Source: Desulfovibrio sp. UCD-KL4C (GTDB lineage Bacteria > Desulfobacterota > Desulfovibrionia > Desulfovibrionales > Desulfovibrionaceae). Taken from it: a DNA stretch of 64,000 nucleotides. A program made the position numbers and the translations under genes. The stretch's first letter is position 1; every line of letters starts with the position of its first letter. The DNA lies in contig NZ_VCNC01000001.1 in NCBI RefSeq assembly GCF_006210265.1, positions 754,843-818,842 of the forward strand. Direction: 5' to 3'. Under the pieces are notes generated by a model, which had not been told where the DNA came from, made no database searches, and worked only from the letters and a program-made list of their open reading frames with translations. This document shows positions 19,999-28,583 of the stretch, piece by piece.

Positions 19999-20366
19999 TT
20001 ATATTCTCCTAATTTGGTTTAGTTGTTTAAAATGATAGGCTTCATTTTGGGTATGTCAACAGGATAGGCAGAAAAAATATCATACTATTTGTGTATGCAA
20101 AGTTTTATGTGTCGACCTATCAGTAAAAACTATCGTTCATGGAGCTTTATGTCAGGTTTATTTTCAGAGATAAACCGTCTTGGATAGCAAATGTTTTCTA
20201 TAAAAAGTTTTGAAGTTGAAATGAGCTGATGCATACAATCTCGCTATGGGGTGTATGATAACGTGAAATAAAGTGGATTTTTATGAAGACGAATTAAGTA
20301 TGCGCAGAGGGAATTAGTAAGGAGGATGAGCTTTCGTACAACCTCCTATGAGTAAAAATAATGAAA
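19999..20366. other. Intergenic region, no gene recognised
   Basis: AT-rich spacer between two - strand genes. It should hold the promoter of the IscA-like gene and the 3' end of the OsmC-like transcript. A short AGGAGG/CCTCCT inverted repeat (20320-20347, 16-base loop) is the only structure seen. It lacks a T-tract, so termination there is doubtful. No credible ORF or RNA gene was found. Confidence 0.5.
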
Positions 20367-20762
20367 TTAGATTAATTCAAGTTCAAAATCCGGAGGGTTG
20401 ATCAAATGTTTTTTTACAGAGCAAAGATCAATGGCTCTCAACAAAGCTGCTTTATACTTTTCTGGAAAACCTTCCGGTAAAGTCAGCAGATAATTAACTT
20501 TTGAGATGTGAAATGTTTCAGGATCCTCAATGTATTCAACGTTAAGTGCAATTCCGTTCATTGTGAGTGCTTTAGACTCACAGAAATTGCGTGCATAGTA
20601 AGCTGCGCAGGTTGCAAGAGAAGTTATAAACAAATCAAGCGGACTTGGGGCTGATCCTTCCCCGCCTTTTTCAACCGGTAAGTCTGTACCGGCAGTAAAA
20701 CAGTCACCGGTTGCATTAAGTTTCTTTCCATCACCAAATTCTACTTTTATTTTTTTAAGCAT
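20367..20762 (-). CDS. OsmC-family peroxide-detoxification-type protein
   Basis: A 131-residue OsmC/Ohr-fold protein with the two conserved cysteines, Cys52 (SLATCAAYYA) and Cys114 (DLCSVKKHL), that in active relatives reduce peroxides. The segment GGEGSAPSPLDLF is a typical family block. It is closer to the general OsmC group than to Ohr. The physiological substrate is not established. AGGGG lies before the ATG, and the gene is probably monocistronic. Confidence 0.85.
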   Translation of the reverse strand: MLKKIKVEFGDGKKLNATGDCFTAGTDLPVEKGGEGSAPSPLDLFITSLATCAAYYARNFCESKALTMNGIALNVEYIEDPETFHISKVNYLLTLPEGFPEKYKAALLRAIDLCSVKKHLINPPDFELELI

Positions 20763-20891
20763 AATTACCCCTGATTAAGTTGCTTGGGTTTTGGAATGTG
20801 ATATTCGTGGGAAGAAATCTGCTTCACTTACAAATAAAAATCAATGGGTGAAACTGTTAAAAAAATATTTTATGTTAATTAATAGATGATT

Positions 20892-21350
20892 TTAAAAATC
20901 CTTTCTTTTGAATGTCTTAATAGAATCTTTTTTGTTGCATGTGTCTTCAAGGACCTTTTGAAAATCAATCTCAGTAGACATTCTGAATCCGCATCCTTCA
21001 GGAAGCTGTCCGTGCTGTAAAAAAATAGCAGGGGATGGAAAAGTTTTGCAAAGTGGTGGGCGATTAGCATAATCTGTGCACAGACCATCTTTTCCTAAAT
21101 TAGTGCAGGCAAACTTCAGCAACCCGTCTTCGGTTTTACCTATAATTTTAAAAATTTTGAGATGTGGGTTTTTAATTGATGCCTTGCGGGCTTGCTTTTT
21201 GCTGCATAGCCATTTGGAATCGATATAAAGGCAAAGCTCCTGACAACATTTTCCGCACATATTGCATGATCCGCGGATAACAACGACTTGTTTTCTTTTT
21301 TTTAGCCGCCATAGGCGAAATAGAGATGCAATATTGTGTAAGAAGGACAT
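20892..21350 (-). CDS. YkgJ-family Cys-cluster protein
   Basis: A ~152-residue protein with the clustered cysteines of the YkgJ (zinc/iron-chelating) family: CNMCGKCCQELC near residue 30, C at the TNLG segment, and RPPLCKTFPSP near 105. These cysteines are thought to bind metal or an Fe-S cluster. The function of the family is unknown. Start choice is uncertain: ATG at 21350 is used, while an in-frame TTG at 21359 is possible, and neither has a good ribosome-binding site. Confidence 0.75.
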   Translation of the reverse strand: MSFLHNIASLFRLWRLKKRKQVVVIRGSCNMCGKCCQELCLYIDSKWLCSKKQARKASIKNPHLKIFKIIGKTEDGLLKFACTNLGKDGLCTDYANRPPLCKTFPSPAIFLQHGQLPEGCGFRMSTEIDFQKVLEDTCNKKDSIKTFKRKDF

Positions 21351-21448
21351 TAGTATCAATCTGGTTGAAGGTCATTTGAATTAATGATTAATATTAGCAA
21401 AGAATTGTGATTGCAAGGATATGATAGCAGGAAATCAAGAATAAATGA

Positions 21449-21491
21449 AAACCCCGATGAAACGTGAGTGGAATCCGTATCATCGGGGTTT
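21449..21491 (-). terminator. Terminator downstream of the GNAT gene
   Basis: A 12-bp stem (AAACCCCGATGA with TCATCGGGGTTT) encloses a 19-base loop. On the - strand it is followed by a T-rich run, 92 bases past the GNAT stop. Confidence 0.75.
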
Positions 21492-21582
21492 GCAGGAGTG
21501 GAGACACGCGCCTGAGCCTCCGTCTGCTACAATCTTATTGTTCTGGGGAATGAACAATGGAGTGGAGGTAAGATCTATTGTA

Positions 21583-21981
21583 TTAAAGAGTACTTACAAA
21601 CATAGGGGCTTTATCTGCGTGATGAGTGAATCCGCAGTGTTTATAGAAATCGACTTTTTCATTCACGGAAATCAAAATCTTTCGGGGAATATCACTGTAT
21701 GTGTCCAGCATTGCGGCTACCAATTTTTTGCCAATGCCGTGGCCTTGATAAGCTGGATGCACCACTAAATATTGAAAATATACGGTGAGCACTGTGTCAG
21801 TCATTGAATTGATAATACCGATTAAAGTGCTGCCATCCCATGCCGAATTAACTTTATGTGAGTTGAACATGGCTTTTTGTAGCTTCTGCGGATAATTTCC
21901 TGATTCCCAGTTAACGGAAAGAAAGAGCTTTTCCAGTTCTTCGGGACTTAAATCTTTTGTCCAGCTGTAAGTAATAGCCAT
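21583..21981 (-). CDS. GNAT-family N-acetyltransferase
   Basis: A 132-residue protein with the GNAT core. Strand beta-4 leads into the acetyl-CoA pyrophosphate loop HPAYQGHGIGKKL (Gln79 to Gly84, pattern Q-x-x-G-x-G). The C-terminal part has FYKHCGF, the usual beta-6/beta-7 hinge. The acceptor substrate is unknown; free amino acids, peptides or antibiotics are all possible. AAAGGAG precedes the ATG by seven bases. No functional partner is evident nearby. Confidence 0.88.
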   Translation of the reverse strand: MAITYSWTKDLSPEELEKLFLSVNWESGNYPQKLQKAMFNSHKVNSAWDGSTLIGIINSMTDTVLTVYFQYLVVHPAYQGHGIGKKLVAAMLDTYSDIPRKILISVNEKVDFYKHCGFTHHADKAPMFVSTL

Positions 21982-22164
21982 GATTTTACTCCTTTCTTGT
22001 TGTCGTTAAGAAAAATGTAAATGAGCTTATATCTATATGTCTAATATATAATATGTTGCATATTGATACTTAATAAGTCTTGATGTGCTTAGGTGATGGT
22101 AATTAATTAGTGATAGCGGTGTTTTGAAATGATTTTTAGCAGCTAGTCCCGGCTGTGCTGAGTC

Positions 22165-22204
22165 TTCATAAATGGGATTAAGCTAGCTTAATCCCATTTA
22201 TGAA
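22165..22204. repeat. 40-bp perfect palindrome behind the 602-residue protein gene
   Basis: Two 20-base arms (TTCATAAATGGGATTAAGCT and its exact complement) meet without a spacer, nine bases past the stop at 22213. As RNA it would fold to an 18-bp stem with a CTAG loop. No T-tract follows on the - strand, so it may act as a 3' mRNA-stabilising hairpin or a protein site rather than a simple terminator. Confidence 0.8.
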
Positions 22205-22212
22205 ATATTAAA

Positions 22213-24021
22213 TTACATTTTTAAATATCTTTTGTAGCAGGCGATTGCATTCATAACGAACAGTGAAGTTGTCACTTCGCTACCGACAATTATACGGGTT
22301 GGATGGCGGACCATTGTCCATTCATATGCTTTATAAGGATGCTTCTTGCGTCCTTCCCCCAGATGGTCATGCAGAATACGGATTCCGCGTTCGATCAGTC
22401 CATCTCCGCGAGTTCCGTATTGCAGCAGACAAAGTGTTGCCACGGCAAGTGATGCGTCGAATGGATTGAGGGTAGCCCCAAGCATATCATATTTGCAGTA
22501 ATTTATGGCTAGCTGACGGATTACTTCAACTTTTCCGTCAGGATCAATGATTTGACGTTCCTTTTCTGGAATGGTCAGCCATGTATCGTATAATCTTCCT
22601 GCATAGCTTACATATATTTCAGGCAGATAAAATCTTACAGCACTGTCGTGTTTAAAATTTCCGCTTACAAATGCATTGTAATGGAATGTTAAAAACCTTT
22701 TCACAGTTTCCAGATTTTCTCCTTCAAGGGCTTTCCATTGCTTACGGTTGATCAGAATTGATTCAAGAATATCCATATTGTGACCGGGGCATACTTCGTT
22801 GCCGAGAGTTTCACGAATTATTCTTCCGTTTTCTTTTTCAAACGGTTTATCAAACCATAAAGGGACTGCTCCGTAATAATCAAGCGGACGGGTCATGGTG
22901 ATGGTCGGCAGGTTGGTTTTGTTTCCGCCGCCTATTTGGTACTCGCTGATAATTTCTACCCATGGAAAATCTAGAAATTCTTCGCAGTGCTTAAGAAGTT
23001 GTGCATCACAGCTAAGATTTTTTTCCGCTACCAGATCAAGCCACTTGCGGCTCATAGCAAGGGCAAGGAAGGTTGTATCCACATCCGGCACGTAATCATC
23101 AAAACCAAGCTCTTTTTTAGCCTTCCAGTCTTTAGGCTTGAGGTTGCAAAGCGGTTCCCCTTTTTCGTCTTTAGGAAGGCAGGTGATAGCCGGATGTTTA
23201 ATTCCTGAACTTGGACCCTTAAGCCATTCCATACTTGTGACGATAAGAAAATTCAGAATGGATTCAAGCATTTCCTTAAGCTTGGCCTGTTCATTTTGAG
23301 GCAGCTCTTCCAGAATATACAGGTTGTAAATCTGCTCAAAAAAGATGTCGTCATAAAAGGCGGTGCGGTGCGTAATCCATGAAGCAGGCATGCTGAGCGG
23401 TTCGGCAAGTCCTTTCCATGGACGGCGGAATATTTTCATAACAAGCGGGTTGGCGTGCAGGAAACAGCGCATTAATCCGAACAGCAGATTGATGTTTTGA
23501 AATTCAAAGGAGCCGAGCCCGTTCATTATGTTTATGAAGTTTTCGCCATCACAAACAGAATCACCGGGCATAATAACCTGTGCGGAAACAGGAAAATATG
23601 GATCATCTGGATTTTTGTCCCACACTTTATATATGTCACCCAGCACAGCCTTTAGAACTTCGTCTATGTCCGCATCCTTTATGCGCGGAGGTTTGGTGTC
23701 AGCCACATGACGGATTCTCCATTGCGGGTCATTTACTTTGTTTAGAAGTGCGGTCAACGGTGCGAAGGTTTTTTGGGTCCACTGCGGGTTTTGCCAGTCT
23801 TCGTAAGTTGCAATCATGGCTTGCGATATCATGTTGCGGTAGATTTCTACTTTTTGCATGGGAATATCAGGATGTGAACACCAGCGCAAAAGAAAGTGTT
23901 TAAGCAGAGGATTACCGAAAAGTTTGCGATAGAGTTTTTGCAAATTTTTCCCAGGTTCGCTGATGGTCTGGCTTTTAAGGATAGGACCATCACAGATATT
24001 ATATATAGTGGCGTGTTTCAC
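22213..24021 (-). CDS. Uncharacterised 602-residue protein, possible alpha/alpha-toroid fold
   Basis: I do not recognise a named family. The protein is soluble (no signal peptide, no membrane helix) and predicted largely helical. Near residue 310 the motif VPDVDTTFLALAM resembles the D-x-D-T-T and helix pattern of terpenoid-cyclase or prenyltransferase (alpha/alpha toroid) repeats. The C-terminus (~530-602) repeats that style: NPFDASLAVATLCLLQYG, a G-I-R-I-L helix, then SEVTTSLFVMNAIACY. An N-terminal half (~1-260) precedes the toroid-like part. The start is GTG 24021, with GGAG eight bases upstream. Whether it is an enzyme, and on what, is unknown. It is divergent from the EndoQ-UvrD gene. 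Confidence 0.7.
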   Translation of the reverse strand: MKHATIYNICDGPILKSQTISEPGKNLQKLYRKLFGNPLLKHFLLRWCSHPDIPMQKVEIYRNMISQAMIATYEDWQNPQWTQKTFAPLTALLNKVNDPQWRIRHVADTKPPRIKDADIDEVLKAVLGDIYKVWDKNPDDPYFPVSAQVIMPGDSVCDGENFINIMNGLGSFEFQNINLLFGLMRCFLHANPLVMKIFRRPWKGLAEPLSMPASWITHRTAFYDDIFFEQIYNLYILEELPQNEQAKLKEMLESILNFLIVTSMEWLKGPSSGIKHPAITCLPKDEKGEPLCNLKPKDWKAKKELGFDDYVPDVDTTFLALAMSRKWLDLVAEKNLSCDAQLLKHCEEFLDFPWVEIISEYQIGGGNKTNLPTITMTRPLDYYGAVPLWFDKPFEKENGRIIRETLGNEVCPGHNMDILESILINRKQWKALEGENLETVKRFLTFHYNAFVSGNFKHDSAVRFYLPEIYVSYAGRLYDTWLTIPEKERQIIDPDGKVEVIRQLAINYCKYDMLGATLNPFDASLAVATLCLLQYGTRGDGLIERGIRILHDHLGEGRKKHPYKAYEWTMVRHPTRIIVGSEVTTSLFVMNAIACYKRYLKM

Positions 24022-24118
24022 GCTGTGTTCTCCATGTTGTATTTCTAATTTTTATTGCAAAATCGGTGTAACAAAGCCGAGCTTGTCTTGCAATCCACCT
24101 TTGCAGAGGGTAGTGTCT

Positions 24119-24149
24119 CTGTGAATCTATAGAAGTAGTAGGTTCACAG
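24119..24149. promoter_or_regulatory. Inverted repeat between divergent genes
   Basis: A 7-bp perfect inverted repeat (CTGTGAA and TTCACAG, 17 bases apart) lies between the 602-residue protein gene and the EndoQ-UvrD gene. It is a possible operator; function is inferred from position only. Confidence 0.35.
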
Positions 24150-24197
24150 TATCTTTCATTGAAATTGTTATTAATTATTGGGACATTATGGTAGATT

Positions 24198-27100
24198 ATG
24201 GAACGATTTACAGCTGACCTTCACATACATTCCAGATTTTCCCGCGCTACAAGCAAAGGACTTACTCCGCGTCTGCTTGCAGCGTGGGCTCGTATTAAAG
24301 GAATAGATGTAATAGGAACAGGAGATTTCACTCATCCTGAATGGTTGCAGGAAATAGAAGAACTGCTTGTAGAGGACGGTTCAGGATTATTTTCACTTCG
24401 GTCTCCGCAAGGTCTTGAAAATGAAGTTGATTGGGTGAGTGGGCCACTTGCAGGGCAGACTCGTTTCATGTTGCAAACCGAAATCAGTTCCATATATAAA
24501 AAGTTTGGCAAAACCAGAAAAGTTCATAATCTAGTTTATATGCCAGACCTTGAATCTGTTCGAAAATTTAATGCTAAACTCGGTGCCATCGGCAATCTCA
24601 ACTCAGACGGTAGGCCTATCCTCGGCTTAGACAGTAAAGACCTCCTTGAAATTGTTCTTGAAACCAGCGATCGCGCTTTTCTTGTTCCAGCGCATATTTG
24701 GACTCCTTGGTTCTCGCTTTTTGGTTCTAAATCCGGTTTTGACAGTGTTGAAGAATGTTACGGAGACCTCTCTTCTGAAATTTTTGCTATGGAAACAGGG
24801 CTTTCTTCTGACCCTGAAATGAATTGGCTTATCTCCGCTCTTGATAAATATCGTCTTATCTCAAATTCTGATGCTCATTCCGGTGAAAATTTAGGTCGCG
24901 AAGTTAATATTTTTAGAGGTGATATATCGTATGAAGGCATTTATCGTGCTCTGCGCGGTGAAGGGCTGGGGCATAAATTCTTGGGGACTGTCGAATTCTT
25001 TCCTGAAGAAGGTAAATATCATATGGACGGACATCGCAATTGCGGAGTTATGCTAGACCCCCATGAATCAAAGATGCGTGGAGGAATCTGTCCCGTCTGC
25101 GGTAAACCTTTAACTATTGGTGTCTATTCCAGAGTTCTTGAACTTTCTGATCGTGAAAATCCAGTTCAGCCGAAGGGGCAGCCCGGCTTTTCTTCGCTTG
25201 TACCACTGCGCGAATTAATTTCAGAAGTCGTCGGGACAGGTCCCAAATCTAAAAAAGTATTGAATGTGTATTCCCCTTTGATCAAAGAATTCGGTTCAGA
25301 ATTTTCAGTCTTACAGCAGATCCCTTTGGAGGATTTGAAACACCATAATATTCATCTTGCTGAAGGCATTAGAAGGATGCGTGAAGGGCAGGTTATACGC
25401 AATCCCGGTTTTGACGGGCAGTATGGAACTATTTCTGTTTATTCCGCACATGAACGGGATGAGATTTTGAATGGCGCAACGCTTGTAGATGTTCCCAAAA
25501 AAATCAACAATCTTCATGACGGTGCGAACCTTGATGTTGCAAAAACTGATAAGCAGATCGAGACGCAGGTTGAAGAATCAACTGTTATAAAATTTAATGC
25601 TGCCCAGAAAAAAGCGATTGAAGCAGGGCCAGACCCCGTCCTTGTTATAGCTGGTCCCGGAACAGGAAAAACTCAAACTTTGATGGGGCGTATAGCTTAT
25701 CTGCTTGAACGGGGAACTCGAGCACGGCGTATTCTGGCCCTTACTTTCACACGTAAAGCCGCTCAGGAAATGAATGAGCGCATGAAAGTTATGCTTGGTG
25801 AAGATGAAGTTCTTCCACGAGCCGATACAATCCATGCTCTTGCTTTTGATTACTGGACTTCCATGTTTGAACTTTCCCCTATCATTCTTAATGAAGAAAC
25901 TGCTCGCAGGGTCTTTGCCAGAGCGAACCCTGAACTTACAGGATTACGACTTAAAGCAGCTTGGGATAGTTTATGTTTGCGTCGTGAAACTCTTGAACCG
26001 TTATCCGATGAACTAAAAAAATATAATTCGAATTATTCCAACCAGAAAGATCAATACAGTTTGGTTGATTATACCGATTTGCTTGAATTTTGGATGGGCG
26101 ATCTAAGTTGTGGAAAATATATCAGAACCTTTACACATTTTTTGGTAGATGAAGTTCAGGATCTTTCACCTCTACAGCTTGAAATTATTTATAGACTCGC
26201 TAATGCTGATGAGAAAAATAAATGTGAAGGTGACGGAGAAGGGCTTTTCGCAATAGGTGATCCTGATCAGTCGATTTATGGTTTTCGAGGAGCGGCAGGT
26301 AACATTGCCCAAAAATTTAAAACGTATTGGCCTAATCTTATTGAGATAACTCTTGAAGATAATTATCGCTCAGCACAGGCTGTGCTGGATGCTTCAGCGT
26401 CAATACTTAAAAATCCTCCAACGCTGATCTCTCATACGAATTATGAAGCTGATATGCATCTTTTTTCCGCTCCGGACAGTGTTCGCGAAGCGTCATGGAT
26501 TGCTGACCGCATAAAGCACCTCCTTGGATCAACAAGTCACAGTCTTGGTGACTCTTTTGGGCACGGTACGTTCAGTCCCGGAGATATTGCGATACTTGTG
26601 CGTTTTAAAGCTCTCATGGGGCCGATAGAGAGTGTGCTTAGGAGACAGGGAATTCCTTGTAGTGTGCCTGAAACTGAAATGTTCTGGCATGATCCTCGAG
26701 TAGAAATTTTACTTGGTGCTGCCCGCAGAATGCTCGGTTTTGCGGAATCCTCTGCCGATGAAGCTCCTGAAGTTCCTGAGAAAATTATAGCGCGCGGACC
26801 GCTGGGGCTTTCAGCTTATCTCAGTGAAATGCCACCATTTGATCAGCTGTTTTGGGAAAGTACACCATTTAGAAAAATGGTTAAGGGGTTTGACGAATGC
26901 GGTGGCTGGGCTGGGCTTATCAACTGGATTCATATGCAAAATGATCTTGATCAAGTTCGGAATAAAGCTGAAAAAGTGCGCATAATGTCCATGCATGCAG
27001 CGAAAGGTCTTGAGTTTGAAGCTGTATTTTTGGCAGGTCTCGATGACGGAATCGTTCCCTTTGTTGGAATAGATGTGCTGACCGGTAATTTTTCCGGCGG

Positions 27101-27338
27101 TGGTGGAACTGGTGTTGAGGATGTGGAAGAAGAACGCAGGCTGTTATACGTGGGTATGACTAGAGCTAAGAAAAATTTATATCTTTCGCATGCGGCAATG
27201 AGGCCGCTTTATGGTCGGACTCTGCGACTACCAAGCTCAAGATTTTTGAAGAGCATTCCTGAAAATTTGCTGAAAAAATCAGCAATGATTGCCAAGGTGA
27301 TGCAGAAAGAAAAAAAGATAAGCCTTTTGGATATGTAG
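24198..27338 (+). CDS. Endonuclease Q-like PHP nuclease fused to UvrD/PcrA helicase
   Basis: A 1046-residue two-part protein. Residues ~1-430 match endonuclease Q: PHP metal site DLHIHS (His9, His11), TGDFTHPEW, SNSDAHSGENLGRE, and a zinc-finger-like part with Cys282, Cys298 and Cys301 (CPVCGKPLTIG). Known EndoQ enzymes nick DNA 5' of deaminated or abasic bases. Residues ~465-1046 form a superfamily 1A helicase: Walker A AGPGTGKT (Lys491), LTFTRKAAQEM, DEVQD, GDPDQSIYGFRGA, NYRS, MHAAKGLEFE and YVGMTRAKK. The fusion suggests nicking of damaged DNA coupled to strand unwinding, which is inference. The ribosome-binding site before the ATG is weak. The linker is ~430-465. Confidence 0.93.
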   Translation: MERFTADLHIHSRFSRATSKGLTPRLLAAWARIKGIDVIGTGDFTHPEWLQEIEELLVEDGSGLFSLRSPQGLENEVDWVSGPLAGQTRFMLQTEISSIYKKFGKTRKVHNLVYMPDLESVRKFNAKLGAIGNLNSDGRPILGLDSKDLLEIVLETSDRAFLVPAHIWTPWFSLFGSKSGFDSVEECYGDLSSEIFAMETGLSSDPEMNWLISALDKYRLISNSDAHSGENLGREVNIFRGDISYEGIYRALRGEGLGHKFLGTVEFFPEEGKYHMDGHRNCGVMLDPHESKMRGGICPVCGKPLTIGVYSRVLELSDRENPVQPKGQPGFSSLVPLRELISEVVGTGPKSKKVLNVYSPLIKEFGSEFSVLQQIPLEDLKHHNIHLAEGIRRMREGQVIRNPGFDGQYGTISVYSAHERDEILNGATLVDVPKKINNLHDGANLDVAKTDKQIETQVEESTVIKFNAAQKKAIEAGPDPVLVIAGPGTGKTQTLMGRIAYLLERGTRARRILALTFTRKAAQEMNERMKVMLGEDEVLPRADTIHALAFDYWTSMFELSPIILNEETARRVFARANPELTGLRLKAAWDSLCLRRETLEPLSDELKKYNSNYSNQKDQYSLVDYTDLLEFWMGDLSCGKYIRTFTHFLVDEVQDLSPLQLEIIYRLANADEKNKCEGDGEGLFAIGDPDQSIYGFRGAAGNIAQKFKTYWPNLIEITLEDNYRSAQAVLDASASILKNPPTLISHTNYEADMHLFSAPDSVREASWIADRIKHLLGSTSHSLGDSFGHGTFSPGDIAILVRFKALMGPIESVLRRQGIPCSVPETEMFWHDPRVEILLGAARRMLGFAESSADEAPEVPEKIIARGPLGLSAYLSEMPPFDQLFWESTPFRKMVKGFDECGGWAGLINWIHMQNDLDQVRNKAEKVRIMSMHAAKGLEFEAVFLAGLDDGIVPFVGIDVLTGNFSGGGGTGVEDVEEERRLLYVGMTRAKKNLYLSHAAMRPLYGRTLRLPSSRFLKSIPENLLKKSAMIAKVMQKEKKISLLDM

Positions 27339-27607
27339 GCTGTAGTTTCTTCTTTTTCATCCTTTTATATGTTTGTCCGTTTTTTATCATGCTGTAGCCT
27401 ATTAGGGTTTTATAAAAGAAATATGCGATAAAGCAGTTTCTCATAAACGGTTGACATTCTTCTTGCTACGATGGCACTAAGCCCGACTTCCCGCAGCCTG
27501 CAGAATATATGCAGCGGGTTTAGATAGTGTTGAAAAAACATTCTACATCGTTTCATTTCAGTCTCCATGCGTAATAAATGGATTACGCCTAGTACGAAGC
27601 AAAATTT
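27339..27607. other. Leader region upstream of the cobamide/polA operon
   Basis: It should hold the promoter of the cbiR-cobU-DHH-polA unit. TTGACA at 27451-27456 is a fair -35 element, but no matching -10 is convincing. A GC-rich hairpin at 27490-27518 (CCCG...CGGG outer, CTGCA...TGCAG inner, 4-base bulge) may end the helicase transcript. I compared it with the cobalamin riboswitch core and found no match. Confidence 0.4.
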
Positions 27608-28480
27608 ATGCCTGATACTAAAAAAGTTTTAAGCCCTTGCTCTTGCAGAGCAACTACTTGCTCACATCTCAAAGCTGAAAAGAGTTGTCAGGAAAAAAGA
27701 TCCCTTTTTACTGATGGATTAAGTGTTTTTGATATCTTTAGTAACAATGACTTCCCTTATGTAATAGCGGCCCCGTCGTGGGTTATTCCGGGAACGGTTG
27801 CTGAAAATTGCAGATACCTTAAAGGACGGGTTCAAGAAGTTGGTCTATTGTTTTTTGATACAGCAGGTAGTCTTGCATATACAGAAAGGGATTTGCCGGC
27901 TGATCTGACAAAAACAGAATTATCCTTTCATATCCATCACCCCTTAGATCTACCGTGGCATGAGGGAGCTGATAAGGTTGCTCAAATAATGAGCCTCCTG
28001 TCAAAAAAAGTGACTCATTTAAATCCTGTTGCACATATTTTGCATCCTCCGAAAGCGGGGCCGCATGCGGAAGAACTTCTGATCGATGTAGCTGAAAAAT
28101 TGCGTGAAGTATCAATTGATCCTGAAAATGTTTTTATTGAAAACATAAAAGAAAATAGCCTTGAAAATAATATCGAGGTTATACGGGATTGCGGATTTAA
28201 TGTTTGTTTGGATCTAGGACATATGCAGGCATATAAGCAGCATAAATTGCTGGATAAAGAAGGACTGTGGGATCTGGTAAAGATGCTTCATTTAAACGGT
28301 CCAGGAAAAGGCGGTCGGCATGAAAGCCTTGAAAAACTAGATAAACAAGGTGTTAAACTGCTTGATTGCTTTTTTGAAAATTTTATCAAAGGCGGAACTG
28401 TTACGGTTGAAGTTTTTGATCAGGAAGGTTTCTTTAACTCTTTGCAATACTTAGCTTGTAGATACTGTGCTGTGTCTTAA
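27608..28480 (+). CDS. cbiR: CbiR-like cobamide-remodelling phosphodiesterase
   Basis: A 290-residue protein of the xylose isomerase-like/AP endonuclease 2 TIM-barrel superfamily. The start of the barrel, IAAPSWVIPGTVAENCRYL, and the later NPVAHILHPP, FIENIKEN and CLDLGHMQAY blocks look like CbiR. CbiR cleaves the nucleotide loop of cobamides to release cobinamide phosphate for rebuilding with a preferred lower ligand. The adjacent cobU supports this role. A ~50-residue N-terminal extension is Cys-rich (CSCRATTCSH and a later Cys) and may bind a metal. No alternative in-frame start lies between it and the barrel. The ribosome-binding site is weak. Confidence 0.72.
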   Translation: MPDTKKVLSPCSCRATTCSHLKAEKSCQEKRSLFTDGLSVFDIFSNNDFPYVIAAPSWVIPGTVAENCRYLKGRVQEVGLLFFDTAGSLAYTERDLPADLTKTELSFHIHHPLDLPWHEGADKVAQIMSLLSKKVTHLNPVAHILHPPKAGPHAEELLIDVAEKLREVSIDPENVFIENIKENSLENNIEVIRDCGFNVCLDLGHMQAYKQHKLLDKEGLWDLVKMLHLNGPGKGGRHESLEKLDKQGVKLLDCFFENFIKGGTVTVEVFDQEGFFNSLQYLACRYCAVS

Positions 28481-28583
28481 ATAGGATCTCGTATAATGTA
28501 GTCTTCTGGTTGCAGTTGATGGTAAAAGTAGAGTATGCAGAGTTAAGTCTGTATTAGATTCATTTAATAGTGTGAGGATGTTT

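Noticed and set aside
20320-20347. AGGAGG/CCTCCT inverted repeat after the OsmC-like gene
   Set aside because: Only 6 bp with a 16-base loop and no T-tract, too weak to list as a terminator.
27472-27477. TGGCAC resembling a sigma-54 -24 element
   Set aside because: The required TTGC at the fixed spacing is absent (CCGAC instead), unlike the match before flgE.
27460-27607. Possible cobalamin riboswitch before cbiR-cobU
   Set aside because: The conserved B12-box and core segments could not be matched, and the only clear structure is a small hairpin better read as a terminator of the helicase transcript.
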